Shown here: positions 17,889 to 27,982 of the stretch, piece by piece
Layout of the letters: each line of letters opens with the position of its first letter
Numbering within the stretch: the first letter of the stretch is position 1
Assembly: GCA_900553225.1 (NCBI GenBank)
Contig: USCV01000005.1
Coordinates: 1-45,961, forward strand
Direction: 5' to 3'
Source of the DNA: an uncultured Clostridium sp.
Lineage (GTDB): Bacteria > Bacillota > Clostridia > TANB77 > CAG-508
Length of the DNA stretch: 45,961 nt
Notes under the pieces: generated by a model
What the model was told of the DNA's origin: nothing
The model's database searches: none
Seen by the model: only the letters and a program-made list of their open reading frames with translations
Program-made: the position numbers and the translations under genes

Positions 17889-20303
17889 TTATTCATTTCC
17901 TTTTAAACTAGTTACCATATCTATTGTTTTTATTTTTCTAGCTAACACTTTATTAACAATTATTGAAACAACAAAACTTCCAAATATTGATAATAAATAT
18001 GATGTTATTTTTATGCTTGCTGAAAAATCATAACTATCTCCAAGTGCAGATTTAAATATATAATCTGTCATAATAAATCCAAGGGGTAATCCTAAAATAA
18101 TGCCAAGTGTTGAAAGCCATAAGTTTTGTTTTACGAATATTTTCTGTATTTGTTTATTTTTAAATCCTAGTACCTTTAGTGTTGCAAATTGATATTGTTT
18201 TTCTGCAAATGATAATACTCCCAAATTATAAATTATAACAAATCCGAGTATTGCTGAAACTGCTATTAAAAGAACAATCATTGATTTCACAGTTTCTAAC
18301 ATATTTTCCATTCCTTCTTGCAAGCTTGATATGTTTTGAATTGTATCAACTCCGTCTAATATTTTAATATCACTCAAATTATCATTTGTATATAATGAAT
18401 CTGCTTTATAGGTTAGCCCTAATGATTCATAATATTTTTTTGTCATATTTAAATTTTGATTTTGTGGATCACGATTTAATCCTACAATTTTGCATGTATA
18501 CCAATTATCATCTCCAAATACATGCCAAGATATTTCATCTCCAACTTTTAATTTATATTTTTCAGATAGTTTTTCTGTTATATATATACCATCATCTTTT
18601 AAATCTATATATTCTTTATTATGATTTGTATATTTTAAATGCTCTTTTGCATCATTTATAGTTAGAGTATTGGTTTCTTTTCTATCTCCATTTTTTATTT
18701 CTATTCCCAAAGTTTGACTTGTTGAATTTCCATATTTATAAGTTAAATTTTTAAATTGTTCATCTGTATAATTATTAGATAATGAAAGCTTATATTCAAA
18801 GTTATTAATTTTATTAAATTCCCAATCCAAATATGAATTCATTGTATCTAACATTCCGAAAGCACATACAATAAGCATTGTACAACCTATTATTCCTACT
18901 ACTGCCATTATACTTCTACTTTTATTTCTTCCTATATCTCTTAAATTCCATCTTGTAGAAATTGATGCTCTTTTGAATATTCCTTTTGTACTTAAATCAA
19001 ACTTTGTATTTTTAACTTTTGGGACTTCTACTCTTAAGGCATCTACTGCTGATTCTTTTAAAATTCCTCTGCATGATAAGTATGTAACTAAAGTAATTGC
19101 AATTACTACGAAAACTGCAAGTATATACACAATTGGTAGTATCACTGTATTATAGACTGGTACCTCGAAATATCCCATTTCCATTTGTAAGAAAAATTTT
19201 CCAAGTACAAAGTTTCCAACTAAAATTCCCAATGCTGATGCAATTAAGCTAATATAAAATCCATAGCTCACATAATGCTTAATTATTTTATTATTTTTAA
19301 ATCCTAAAGCTTTAAGTGTACCAATTTGTGCTCTTTGTTTTTTTACGAATCTATTCATTGTAGTTACTACTGATAAAATTGCTATAAACAAAAATAAAAA
19401 TGTAAATACTTTTGAATATGTTTCTCCTTCTTCTATTTCCGAATTATAAGCTTCGTAAGATACGCTAGATTCCCTGTCTGTTACTGCAACTGCTGATTTT
19501 ATATTATTTTCAATATCTCTTTTTGTATCATCTAATTTATTTGTATCATCAACATCTACTATTATTTGATTAAACACATAATAATTTTCTATATTGAAGT
19601 CTGGTATCATCTTTTCTATTGCTTCATTTGTAAGTGTATTTTTATCTGCTGCTTCCATCATTGGATTTGTTTTTATTAAATTATTTCTTAATTCATCATA
19701 AATATAATCTTTTGGGAATTCATTTATTGAAAGGTATACATAGCCATAATCTTTATGTGTTGGAAATATTGCTGTTTCATCTTTTACAAAGTATGCGTGA
19801 TCCGGCGTAGTTACTAAACCTAATATTTTTTCTGTTATCTTATAATCTTTGTAATTTAAAGTAATTTCATCTCCAACTTTCAAATTAAGATTTTTAGCTA
19901 GATAGCTATCAAGCCATATTCCACTTTTTTCTTTTGAAAATGCTTCTCCATCTACAATATACATTTTTGATATTTCATTTGATTCTATAAAATTTGTTTC
20001 TAATACTACATCTTTATAATTTTCTAAATCTGTTTGTATACTTAAAACTCTTTGAGCATTTCTTACATTATTTATTTTTTTTACATTGTTTAAATCTTCT
20101 GCACTAAAGTTTTCTCCTGTTAACCAAATATCTTGTAAATTATTATTTTCATAATATTTGTTTCCACTTACTCTCATTCCATCCATATAAGAATGAATAC
20201 CTGTAAATACGAAAACTCCTAAAAAAACCATAATGAAGATATTGAAAAATTGCATTTTGTTTAGCTTTATATCTCGTAATATTTTTTTATTTAATTTGCT
20301 CAT
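17889..20303 (-). CDS. FtsX/MacB-type ABC transporter permease
   Basis: About 804 aa. One N-terminal membrane segment (QFFNIFIMVFLGVFVFTG), a large extracytoplasmic domain, a three-helix FtsX block (about 300-420), a fourth membrane segment near residue 480 followed by a second outer domain, and a C-terminal FtsX block. This double-FtsX layout is typical of Firmicute exporters of lipids or antimicrobial peptides. The start ATG 20303 overlaps the stop of the ATPase gene (TAATG), with GAGGTG upstream. It forms an operon with the ATPase at 20303-21013 under control of the divergent TetR. The substrate is unknown. Confidence 0.88.
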   Translation of the reverse strand: MSKLNKKILRDIKLNKMQFFNIFIMVFLGVFVFTGIHSYMDGMRVSGNKYYENNNLQDIWLTGENFSAEDLNNVKKINNVRNAQRVLSIQTDLENYKDVVLETNFIESNEISKMYIVDGEAFSKEKSGIWLDSYLAKNLNLKVGDEITLNYKDYKITEKILGLVTTPDHAYFVKDETAIFPTHKDYGYVYLSINEFPKDYIYDELRNNLIKTNPMMEAADKNTLTNEAIEKMIPDFNIENYYVFNQIIVDVDDTNKLDDTKRDIENNIKSAVAVTDRESSVSYEAYNSEIEEGETYSKVFTFLFLFIAILSVVTTMNRFVKKQRAQIGTLKALGFKNNKIIKHYVSYGFYISLIASALGILVGNFVLGKFFLQMEMGYFEVPVYNTVILPIVYILAVFVVIAITLVTYLSCRGILKESAVDALRVEVPKVKNTKFDLSTKGIFKRASISTRWNLRDIGRNKSRSIMAVVGIIGCTMLIVCAFGMLDTMNSYLDWEFNKINNFEYKLSLSNNYTDEQFKNLTYKYGNSTSQTLGIEIKNGDRKETNTLTINDAKEHLKYTNHNKEYIDLKDDGIYITEKLSEKYKLKVGDEISWHVFGDDNWYTCKIVGLNRDPQNQNLNMTKKYYESLGLTYKADSLYTNDNLSDIKILDGVDTIQNISSLQEGMENMLETVKSMIVLLIAVSAILGFVIIYNLGVLSFAEKQYQFATLKVLGFKNKQIQKIFVKQNLWLSTLGIILGLPLGFIMTDYIFKSALGDSYDFSASIKITSYLLSIFGSFVVSIIVNKVLARKIKTIDMVTSLKGNE

Positions 20304-21013
20304 TACCATTTCACCTCATCAATCTTCTTAGGGTTTTCATTTACAGCTACACTTTCGATTTTTCCATTCTTAACTCTTATTACTGTATCGGCTATATCAG
20401 CAAATAAACTATTATGAGTTACAATAATTACAGTATTTGCTCCATTGTTTTCATCACATTGTTTTTTTAATAGTTTAAGTACTTCTACACCTGTTTTAGA
20501 ATCTAATGCCCCTGTTGGTTCATCACATAATAAAAGTTTTGGATTTTTAGCAATGGCTCTTGCGATTGATACTCTTTGTTGTTCCCCTCCCGATAATTGA
20601 TTTGGAAATTTATTCATATGTTTTTCAAGTCCAACTGCTTTTAACGCTTCTTTACTATCATTTCCATTTTTTACAACATCTTTTACTAACTCAACATTTT
20701 CTAAAACTGTTAATGTTGGTAATATGTTATAAAATTGAAAAATAAATCCTATATTTTCTGCTCTATATTCACTTAGTTGACTTTCATTGTATTTTGAAAT
20801 TTCCTCTCCATCAATTTTTATACTGCCTTCAGTTGGTTTATCCATTCCCCCAATTAGATTTAATAATGTTGATTTTCCTGCTCCTGATGGACCAAGTATT
20901 ACAACAAATTCGCCTTGATTTATAGATAAATCAATATTATCAAGTGCTTTAAATTCTTTTTCTCCTATTTTGTAAATTTTACTTACATTTTTTATTTCTA
21001 CTATATTTTTCAT
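20303..21013 (-). CDS. ABC transporter ATP-binding protein (MacB/LolD type)
   Basis: 236-aa ATPase that powers the permease at 17889. Motifs: Walker A GPSGAGKST, Q-loop FIFQFYN, signature LSGGEQQR, Walker B LLLCDEPTGALD, switch His in VTHN. The LSGGEQQRVSIARA and GALDS phrasing is typical of the MacB/LolD mechanotransmission group. The ATG is preceded by AGGAGG. Transcribed from a near-consensus promoter (21055-21083) flanked by two palindromes next to the divergent tetR gene. Confidence 0.93.
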   Translation of the reverse strand: MKNIVEIKNVSKIYKIGEKEFKALDNIDLSINQGEFVVILGPSGAGKSTLLNLIGGMDKPTEGSIKIDGEEISKYNESQLSEYRAENIGFIFQFYNILPTLTVLENVELVKDVVKNGNDSKEALKAVGLEKHMNKFPNQLSGGEQQRVSIARAIAKNPKLLLCDEPTGALDSKTGVEVLKLLKKQCDENNGANTVIIVTHNSLFADIADTVIRVKNGKIESVAVNENPKKIDEVKW

Positions 21014-21029
21014 AGTTCCTCCTTTTATC

Positions 21030-21043
21030 TGAAATATATTTCA
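21030..21043. promoter_or_regulatory. Operator-like palindrome O1
   Basis: TGAAATATATTTCA is a perfect 14-bp palindrome just downstream of the predicted transcription start of the ABC operon, where a bound repressor would block it. It shares the TGAA/TTCA half-site with O2 (21088-21107). Confidence 0.6.
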
Positions 21044-21054
21044 CATTTAATTGT

Positions 21055-21083
21055 ATTATAATTATTGTTTTAATGAAAGTCAA
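21055..21083 (-). promoter_or_regulatory. Promoter of the ABC exporter operon
   Basis: Minus strand: TTGACT (21083-21078), 17-bp spacer, TATAAT (21060-21055). It lies between palindromes O1 and O2. Confidence 0.8.
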
Positions 21084-21087
21084 TAGT

Positions 21088-21107
21088 ATATGAAAAAAAA
21101 TTCATAT
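21088..21107. promoter_or_regulatory. Operator-like palindrome O2
   Basis: ATATGAA (21088-21094) and TTCATAT (21101-21107) around six A residues. It sits exactly between the -35 boxes of the two divergent promoters, well placed for one TetR dimer to control both. Confidence 0.6.
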
Positions 21108-21110
21108 TTC

Positions 21111-21139
21111 TTGACATATTGTCTTCTAGCTATTATAAT
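21111..21139 (+). promoter_or_regulatory. Promoter of the tetR-type gene
   Basis: TTGACA (21111-21116), exactly 17 bp, TATAAT (21134-21139). A perfect consensus promoter 28 bp before the regulator's ATG. Confidence 0.85.
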
Positions 21140-21167
21140 GATTTTAAAATATATTTTGGAGGTCAAT

Positions 21168-21773
21168 ATGGGAGTAAAAGATATTAGACAACCTATACAA
21201 AAACGTTCTATTGAAAAAAAAGCAAAAATTATAGAAGCTGGTTTTAATTTAATTTGTAAAAAAGGATATTATAATACCAACACAGCTGAAATTGCAAAAG
21301 AAGCTGGTGTTTCTACTGGCATTGTATATCAATATTTTAAAGACAAACATGATATACTAATTGAAGGAATAAAGAAATACTCATCAGATATTTTTTATCC
21401 AATGTTAAATATTGATGTAAAAGAAAATATAGATAAAGACAAATTAGCAGATTTATTAAGAAAAATGATTAATAAATATATTGAAAATCATAAATTATCT
21501 CAAGCTGCGCACGAAGAAATTACTGCTATGATACATTCTGATGAAGAAATAGCACATTTTTTCAAAGAACACGAATTATTCATGACAAATACCATTTCAA
21601 ATATTTTAATAAACAATGGATGCAACACTACGAATTTGAAGGAAAAAGTACATATTGGTATGCATTTAATTGATGATTTATGTCACGAAATTGTGTACCA
21701 TAAGCACCAAGAGATGAATTATGATATTATGATTAATTTAGTTATAGATACAATTATTAATTTATTAAAATAA
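21168..21773 (+). CDS. TetR/AcrR-family repressor
   Basis: 201 aa from ATG 21168 (GGAGG upstream); an in-frame ATG at 21090 lies upstream of the promoter and is excluded. The N-terminal helix-turn-helix is typical of TetR (IIEAGFNLICKKGYYNTN, then TAEIAKEAGVSTGIVYQYF, then KDKHDIL). The rest is a helical ligand and dimerisation domain. It is transcribed away from the ABC exporter operon, and the shared spacer holds two palindromes (O1, O2). It therefore probably represses itself and the exporter until a ligand, perhaps an exported compound, releases it. Confidence 0.9.
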   Translation: MGVKDIRQPIQKRSIEKKAKIIEAGFNLICKKGYYNTNTAEIAKEAGVSTGIVYQYFKDKHDILIEGIKKYSSDIFYPMLNIDVKENIDKDKLADLLRKMINKYIENHKLSQAAHEEITAMIHSDEEIAHFFKEHELFMTNTISNILINNGCNTTNLKEKVHIGMHLIDDLCHEIVYHKHQEMNYDIMINLVIDTIINLLK

Positions 21774-21799
21774 TAAAACCTTTTTACTACAAATTTAGT

Positions 21800-21839
21800 A
21801 AGCCACTATATAAAAGTCTAAATATAGTGGCTTGTTTTT
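21800..21839. terminator. Bidirectional terminator
   Basis: AAGCCACTATAT (21800-21811) pairs perfectly with ATATAGTGGCTT (21822-21833), followed by a T-run. It ends tetR and the convergent glycosyltransferase operon. Confidence 0.9.
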
Positions 21840-23232
21840 TTACATTTTTACCCTACCAATTTTATCCCATTTATATTTATTTTCTCTATAACCAATTAAA
21901 GATACAAATCTAACAAACGATAAAACTAATCTTAAAAAGCCAACTTCAAATAAACACAATAAAACAACTTTAAAAATTTTTTTCATACTAAACCTTAATT
22001 CATCAAAGTAAACCGTTGTTGAATAAGTAACAACTGTGATTAATCCTCCTAATAATGTATAGAAAATATAAAACGCTACCATATATTTTAAATTAACAAA
22101 TCCGAATACAAAAAGAAGGATTGTCACTGCTATTCCACTAACTTCTATATATGGAGATAAAAGTTCATAAATTAGAAAATATGTATATGCAATATTGCCA
22201 AGTTTGCCGTAATGTGGTTTAAGGAAAATGTCTTTGTACCTTTTCATACACTCAAATAAACCAATATGCCATCTCCTTCTCTGTTTAATTAAATCTCCGG
22301 AGTTTTTCTGGAGCCTGAGTCCAACAAATAGTATCTGGCACATACTTCATGATATAATCAATTTTATTATCTATACAAAACCTATGTAATTTAATTACAA
22401 GTTCCATATCTTCTCCTCTTGTTGAAGGTTCATATCCTCCAGTTGCAATTACAACATCTTTTCTAAATGCTCCAAAAGCTCCTGAAATTATCAAATTTGC
22501 ATTTAATTTATCAAACATTATTCTAGAGGCAAGAAATGTCCTATTATATTCTATTGCTTGTAAGCTTGCCAAAATACTTTTTGGCATATCATATCTTTTT
22601 ACTTTTCCATTTTCTATTATAGCTCCATTGTTTATCATAATGGCACCGCCTAAAGCTATAACCCTTGTATCTTCTATTATGGGTTGAACAATCTTTTGCA
22701 GAGCATCTTCTTGCAAAATAGAATCTGCATCAATACATATAAACCATGGGTAATCTGACACATTTACGCCAACATTCAAGGAATCTGCTTTCCCTCCATT
22801 TTCTTTTTTTACAAGAATAATTGGTACATCCTTATACACGCCTTCATAAATGCTTTTAATGGGTTTTGTTTTAATTTTATTTATGATAAATCGTTCTATT
22901 TTCTGCAAATTGCAATGTTTAATTACTTTTTCCGAAGTATTGTCTTCTGATTCATCATCTACTATAATAATTTCATAATCTTTATAATTTACATTAACTA
23001 AAGACTCAATAGTTTCTATTATGGTTATTTCTTCATTATATGCTGGAACAATTATGCTTATTTTTAAATCTTTATCATAGTTTATAATATTATTTAATTC
23101 TTTTTTTCTTTTTCTTTCATAAATAGAAACTGATCCAAGAATAATTGAACTCATTAATATTATTGCATATCCTATTAAATAACTAACAAAAAAAACTTCT
23201 ATAATTTCTAATATCGTTCTTGTAAACTCCAT
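21840..23232 (-). CDS. Processive GT2 glycosyltransferase, needing one +1 frameshift at CGG
   Basis: Membrane glycosyltransferase of the BcsA/hyaluronan-synthase type, 463 aa when joined. Residues 1-311: N-terminal membrane segments (about 15-36), IIVPAYNEE, VDDESED (93), the metal-binding DAD in CIDADS (168-170) and TRGEDME (271-277). At 22299-22297 the frame meets CTC CGG AGA and would end four codons later. Skipping C gives Gly312 then DLIKQRRRW, the QxxRW motif of processive enzymes, followed by four C-terminal membrane helices. The break thus lies just before an essential motif, and both halves are well preserved. Last gene of a surface-polymer operon. The sugar used is unknown. Confidence 0.88.
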
Positions 23233-23250
23233 TATATTTACCTTCCTATT

Positions 23251-24288
23251 TTATAATAATTCTAGTAACTTGTCTTTATGTATACTATGTCTTTTCTCTA
23301 AACTTTTATAAGCACTTTCTTTTATAATACTATCAGGATATTCTTTTAATTTTGTAAGTAATTGTATAACTTCATCTTCTTCATAATATCCTAATGTTCC
23401 TATTGCCTTTACATTCAGGTCATTTGCAATTATCACTTCTTTATTTAATTTATTCATTAGGAAATTTTTAGCTTCATTATTTTTATTTTTTTGAAAATAC
23501 CTCATAATTTCACATTTTACATCTATTAATGTATTTTCATCTTTTAGCTTTTCTAAAATTTTGCCTTCTCCAATATATGGAAAATCAGATAAAAATTTTA
23601 TAATTGATATTTGTATGTTTTTATTATATTTTTCAAATCCTTTAAATAATTCTTGCGCTAATTCTTTTTTATTTACTCTTGCTTTTTTTAGCCATTGCAC
23701 TATCATTTCTTGATTATATGTATATTTATTTTTATTAATAATAAACATTACTCTTATTATATTTTTTACTGTTCCAATTAGAAAAATTGCTTCCATTGCA
23801 TTAATTCTACAGTAAATATATTTACTATCCATAAATTTATAAAGCACTTCAATTAATACCGCACATTTTTCTTTATCTTTTATACTTCCAAAATACTTGC
23901 CTATTAAATGCGCTATATAAGCTTTTTGTATATTGTTTTTTCTTTTAGCATAAAAAAGTGACAGATTTTCGAACAATTCTAATAGTTTTTCTGTATAAAT
24001 GTTTACTTCTTCATAATTCTTGCATGAGAATTCATTATAGGCATTTTCAAATGATTTTAATTTATTTACGCTTTTTAGTTCTTTTTCAAGTCCTTTAAAA
24101 TATATATCATTTGTTTTATTGTTTTCTTTAATATAGTTTAATTGTATTTGAATTTCATCTTTGTATCTTATTGTATATTTTTCTATATTTTTGTTATGTA
24201 CTTTTATAAAAAAATTCCAGCTAACTTCAAATATTATTAAAAGTATGCATACTCCTATATTAAAGTATATAAAACTAGTAATAAACAT
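23251..24288 (-). CDS. Membrane-anchored HEAT-repeat-like protein
   Basis: 345 aa: one N-terminal membrane helix (YFNIGVCILLIIFEVSW), then only helices. The C-terminal two thirds have repeated helix pairs with the spacing of HEAT repeats (RINAMEAIFLIGTVKNI; DLNVKAIGTLGYYEEDEVIQ; KESAYKSLEKR). Such domains serve as protein-binding scaffolds. The ATG overlaps the stop of the preceding gene and the glycosyltransferase follows after 18 nt. It probably holds or regulates the polymer synthase. No enzyme motif seen. Confidence 0.6.
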   Translation of the reverse strand: MFITSFIYFNIGVCILLIIFEVSWNFFIKVHNKNIEKYTIRYKDEIQIQLNYIKENNKTNDIYFKGLEKELKSVNKLKSFENAYNEFSCKNYEEVNIYTEKLLELFENLSLFYAKRKNNIQKAYIAHLIGKYFGSIKDKEKCAVLIEVLYKFMDSKYIYCRINAMEAIFLIGTVKNIIRVMFIINKNKYTYNQEMIVQWLKKARVNKKELAQELFKGFEKYNKNIQISIIKFLSDFPYIGEGKILEKLKDENTLIDVKCEIMRYFQKNKNNEAKNFLMNKLNKEVIIANDLNVKAIGTLGYYEEDEVIQLLTKLKEYPDSIIKESAYKSLEKRHSIHKDKLLELL

Positions 24289-24289
24289 T

Positions 24290-26428
24290 TTAATTTTGCT
24301 CCTTATTCCAATATTCTTTAATTATATTGTATGATTTTTTTAATCTCTCTTGTACTTTTACTTTATTTTTCCATCCTCTTAATTTTACTTTTTCTAAATT
24401 AATATTGCTTGATGTACTTTTTCCTATACCTATGTACATCTTATCTATTTTTGTATCCTCAACACCATAATTTTTATAATAGTCGTCATGAATTAACATT
24501 TCACTTGGAGATGAGAAATTTAATAGTCCCCATGGAATTTGCACCTCTACACAATTTTCTCCAAAACAATAATCTGCTAAAGAATTATAATTAGTACTTT
24601 CTGGATTATTATTTCCGTGAATAAGTTTTCCAGCAATTGCAATTTTGTACATCCTATAATTAGTTCTTTGCTCTGCATTCATAAGAGAAATATCTACACT
24701 AGGATCTATTGGCTTTTTTAAAATTGCTCTCATGCTTACAAAATTATTTGTAAATTTACTTGGTTTATTACTATATTGTAAGGTTCCAGTAATATTACTT
24801 TCATACATTGCTCTAATTGAATCATAATACTCTTGTACATATATCTGGCTATTATCTTTTCCATCAATTTTTATTAAAAAATCAGCCTTTCTGTTGAATC
24901 TAGTACCACCATACGACGACGCCCCGCTTATTTGCGTTGTATCTATTGGTATATATAAATTCTCGCTATTTATATTTTTGACCATAATATAAACATTTTC
25001 ATAGTCATACTTACAATAAAGTTCTGTCCCATCTTCTTGCTTGTATACTAAATTTTCTTTAGTCCATTCATCTATTTTTCCATCTACTAAACATATACTT
25101 GAATGTTCTTTTGATTCAAAACTTAATATTCCAAAATGCTGATCTATAGATTCATTATTAAGCCAATACTTTTCTTTATTTTCTATACTAGCATACTTCA
25201 CATTCCAGGTTGTTATTGCCCAATTATCTTGCCAGCATGATATAATTCCTCCACAAGAGCCTAAATTTATAAATTCTTTAAAACTATTTACTATTTTTCT
25301 CCCCTGTTCTTCTTCTTTTAAAGCTTTTTCTTGATCTTTATCTATTATTCTAGATGTTGAAAAACCATAGCTTCCAATTAAAACTGGATCATCATAGTAT
25401 TTATTAATAAAATCCACATAACCACCATAAATTGTATCCTTTTGGACTGTATCTAATATATTTTTATATTTTTCTATTTCTTCTTCATTTAGTATATTAA
25501 TAAACTGATTTGTTGTTCCTGTCATGTTATATGATACTACCTTTCCTGTTTTTAAATTCTCTCTTGTTTTTATATTTTTTAGATTAATATATGCCATTTT
25601 TCCTAATTGTACATTTACATTTTCCTTATATCTAAAAGGATCTTTTAGCATATCTATCATTAAAGAAACCAACTTTTGCTCATGATACTTATTTGTTTCA
25701 TATTTTGTTATTTTATCCATAATTTCTGCAACAATACATTCTGTTTCAGAAGCTTCTCCTGAAACTGTATAAAAATACTTTCCATTATATCCTTTACTAG
25801 ATACTCTTTTGTCTGTATTATCTGTATAACAGATAGTTTCTTCTTTTCCAATTCCAGAAATAATATATCCAATAGTCCATTTTGAAACATCCTTATTATA
25901 TAGTCCTCTTCCTGCAATTCCAGATGTTACTATATATCTATTTCCATGTATAACATCAACAGCTTTTAAACATTCTTTTATCAATTCACTTTTAAAACCA
26001 TAAATACTTTTTGCATTATTGGTTTCATATTCCTCTATATCTATACACTGCATTAAATAAATTGGATTTTTATTATTTTTATTATATTCATATAAAGCCT
26101 CATAGAAGTCGGCATCAAGCCTATTTGAAGCTTTTATTGTATTTGCTCCCATATTTTGTATTTCTTCAATCCACTTTAAATATCCTTTTTTATCAATATG
26201 ATATTCCGAAAAATCATATCCTGGATAAAAACTATTAAGTTCCACTCCTTTTATTTGAAATTCTTGCTCTTTTTCTTTTAAATATATATGTCCATCATTT
26301 GCATACGCATTATAATTTATTTCATTTTTCATATTGAAACTAATATATATGCCAGTATAAATGCTTACAATATTGCACATTGTAATTGTCAATAATACTG
26401 CCACTCCTATTATTAAATACTTTTTCAT
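24290..26428 (-). CDS. Exported glycoside-hydrolase-like protein
   Basis: 712 aa with an N-terminal membrane or signal segment (about 4-28). The first part resembles a TIM-barrel glycosidase of the GH2/GH5 kind (IKGVELNSFYPGYDFSEY, then WIEEIQNMGANTIKASNRLD; later PVLIGSYGFST and GGIISCWQDNW). The C-terminal third looks like a beta-rich carbohydrate-binding domain (VDGKIDEW, EDGTELYCKYDYENVYIMVK). It is probably extracellular and membrane-tethered, trimming or handling the polymer made by the GT2 synthase two genes downstream. Catalytic residues cannot be assigned with confidence. Confidence 0.6.
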   Translation of the reverse strand: MKKYLIIGVAVLLTITMCNIVSIYTGIYISFNMKNEINYNAYANDGHIYLKEKEQEFQIKGVELNSFYPGYDFSEYHIDKKGYLKWIEEIQNMGANTIKASNRLDADFYEALYEYNKNNKNPIYLMQCIDIEEYETNNAKSIYGFKSELIKECLKAVDVIHGNRYIVTSGIAGRGLYNKDVSKWTIGYIISGIGKEETICYTDNTDKRVSSKGYNGKYFYTVSGEASETECIVAEIMDKITKYETNKYHEQKLVSLMIDMLKDPFRYKENVNVQLGKMAYINLKNIKTRENLKTGKVVSYNMTGTTNQFINILNEEEIEKYKNILDTVQKDTIYGGYVDFINKYYDDPVLIGSYGFSTSRIIDKDQEKALKEEEQGRKIVNSFKEFINLGSCGGIISCWQDNWAITTWNVKYASIENKEKYWLNNESIDQHFGILSFESKEHSSICLVDGKIDEWTKENLVYKQEDGTELYCKYDYENVYIMVKNINSENLYIPIDTTQISGASSYGGTRFNRKADFLIKIDGKDNSQIYVQEYYDSIRAMYESNITGTLQYSNKPSKFTNNFVSMRAILKKPIDPSVDISLMNAEQRTNYRMYKIAIAGKLIHGNNNPESTNYNSLADYCFGENCVEVQIPWGLLNFSSPSEMLIHDDYYKNYGVEDTKIDKMYIGIGKSTSSNINLEKVKLRGWKNKVKVQERLKKSYNIIKEYWNKEQN

Positions 26429-26446
26429 AGTTAACTTTAGTCCCCT

Positions 26447-27943
26447 TTATTTTACATATATTTTATTTTTTGAACTATGGCAATATTGCTCTAATGTTTC
26501 AATATTATCATCAAGCCACTTTCCCCTTTGCTCTAGGAATTGTTTATACTGATTAATAGCTTCATCATAATTGCTTGGATTTCTTTCTATTGGATTTAAA
26601 TATTCATATCTTACTGTTTGATTTTCTCTTTCAAAACTATATCCCCATACTTTATAATTTCTCTGTATTGCATCACCTAAATATTCCACAGTTTCATCAA
26701 TATATTTAATTAAATAGTCTTCATTTAAATATGTTTTTCTTAAGTTCTTATATCTTTTTTGTACTTTTTTTACAAAATTTTCATCTTTAAAGAGCATTTC
26801 GTACCAAATTCTATTTTGTGTAAAATTAAATCCTTCAGTGCTATATTCTTTAGACAAATAATTGTTGCAAACATTATTAAAATCCCATACTGGTCCCATA
26901 GTCAATTTTCCGCCTTTATCTTTATACAGATATGTTGAACGAGAACACATATCATTATTTGCTAAAAATTCCTGAATTATATAAAAATCCACCCATGAAT
27001 CTACATCTATATATTTTGCATATCCTTTTTTCGGATCTTTGAAGTCATATGAATAAAGAGCTTTTTCAAAATCACTAATATCCTTTGCTATGTATTGTTT
27101 GACATCATCTGTTAAATTGCTTTTTCCAGGATATAATATAGTAAATCCGGCCATATAATCTAAATGAGACGTATAATATGAAAATGTAATTAACGAATCT
27201 GATTCTTCTGTAAATTTATCCATTTTCACCATATATGGTATTACCCTACTATTTTTATCATAAGACTCTATATTAACTCTATTTTCTGATTTTTGTATTG
27301 TTTCCATCATAATATATAATCCTTTGTAATTTCCGTCTAAATAGCATTCGCAAAATCTTACATTTGGTGCATATCCCATTATTTTAGCGCAAAGATTATG
27401 CCACATATAGTTTCTAATCATAGTCTTATCTAAAAAGGGCCCATATAGTGCCCACTTTTGACCTTTTTCCATTCCCATTACTTTATGCTCTACTGGGTTA
27501 TCATTTTCATCTATAAAACTTATTTTATAACTACTTTTATCAAAACTTCTTGAAGAGTTTCCTCTAATTCTAAACAATGCTTTACTATTTAAATCTTCCT
27601 TATTTTTTATGCTATTTTGTGCTTCTTTATTATCATATATATTTACTTCAACTTTTATTTCTTCTTCTCCATTTATTCCAAGCTCATATGAATCGACTTC
27701 ACTTTTTTCATTTCTAATTGGGAAACCGGGAATTTTTTGTCCATTAGTTGATATATTAATTAATGGTAAATGAGAAACTAAATTTCCATCTTCAATACTT
27801 CCATTGTCTTTTATCCTTAAAGCTTGAAGATGTTGTTCATATCGAACTATTCTTTTACTTTTTATAGAAAAAAGAAGATTAGATATTATAGTAACGCATA
27901 TAAGTATTGCAATACTTATTACTACAATGTTTTTCCTTTTCAT
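26447..27943 (-). CDS. CotH-family secreted kinase-like protein
   Basis: 498 aa from ATG 27943 (AAAGGA upstream); an in-frame ATG at 27973 is an alternative. A signal or anchor helix (NIVVISIAILICVTIISNLL) precedes a CotH domain: FRIRGNSSRSFDKSSYKI, KWALYGPFLDKTMIRNYM, YKGLYIMMETI, NRVNIE, and the metal-site phrase MGPVWDFNN. Bacillus CotH phosphorylates spore coat proteins. Relatives outside coats often lie beside VTC-domain and DUF4956 genes, as here. It is likely to modify a surface protein or polymer. Confidence 0.8.
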   Translation of the reverse strand: MKRKNIVVISIAILICVTIISNLLFSIKSKRIVRYEQHLQALRIKDNGSIEDGNLVSHLPLINISTNGQKIPGFPIRNEKSEVDSYELGINGEEEIKVEVNIYDNKEAQNSIKNKEDLNSKALFRIRGNSSRSFDKSSYKISFIDENDNPVEHKVMGMEKGQKWALYGPFLDKTMIRNYMWHNLCAKIMGYAPNVRFCECYLDGNYKGLYIMMETIQKSENRVNIESYDKNSRVIPYMVKMDKFTEESDSLITFSYYTSHLDYMAGFTILYPGKSNLTDDVKQYIAKDISDFEKALYSYDFKDPKKGYAKYIDVDSWVDFYIIQEFLANNDMCSRSTYLYKDKGGKLTMGPVWDFNNVCNNYLSKEYSTEGFNFTQNRIWYEMLFKDENFVKKVQKRYKNLRKTYLNEDYLIKYIDETVEYLGDAIQRNYKVWGYSFERENQTVRYEYLNPIERNPSNYDEAINQYKQFLEQRGKWLDDNIETLEQYCHSSKNKIYVK

Positions 27944-27982
27944 ATTTATAAACATTCCTTTCATAGTATGCAAAATTTTAAG

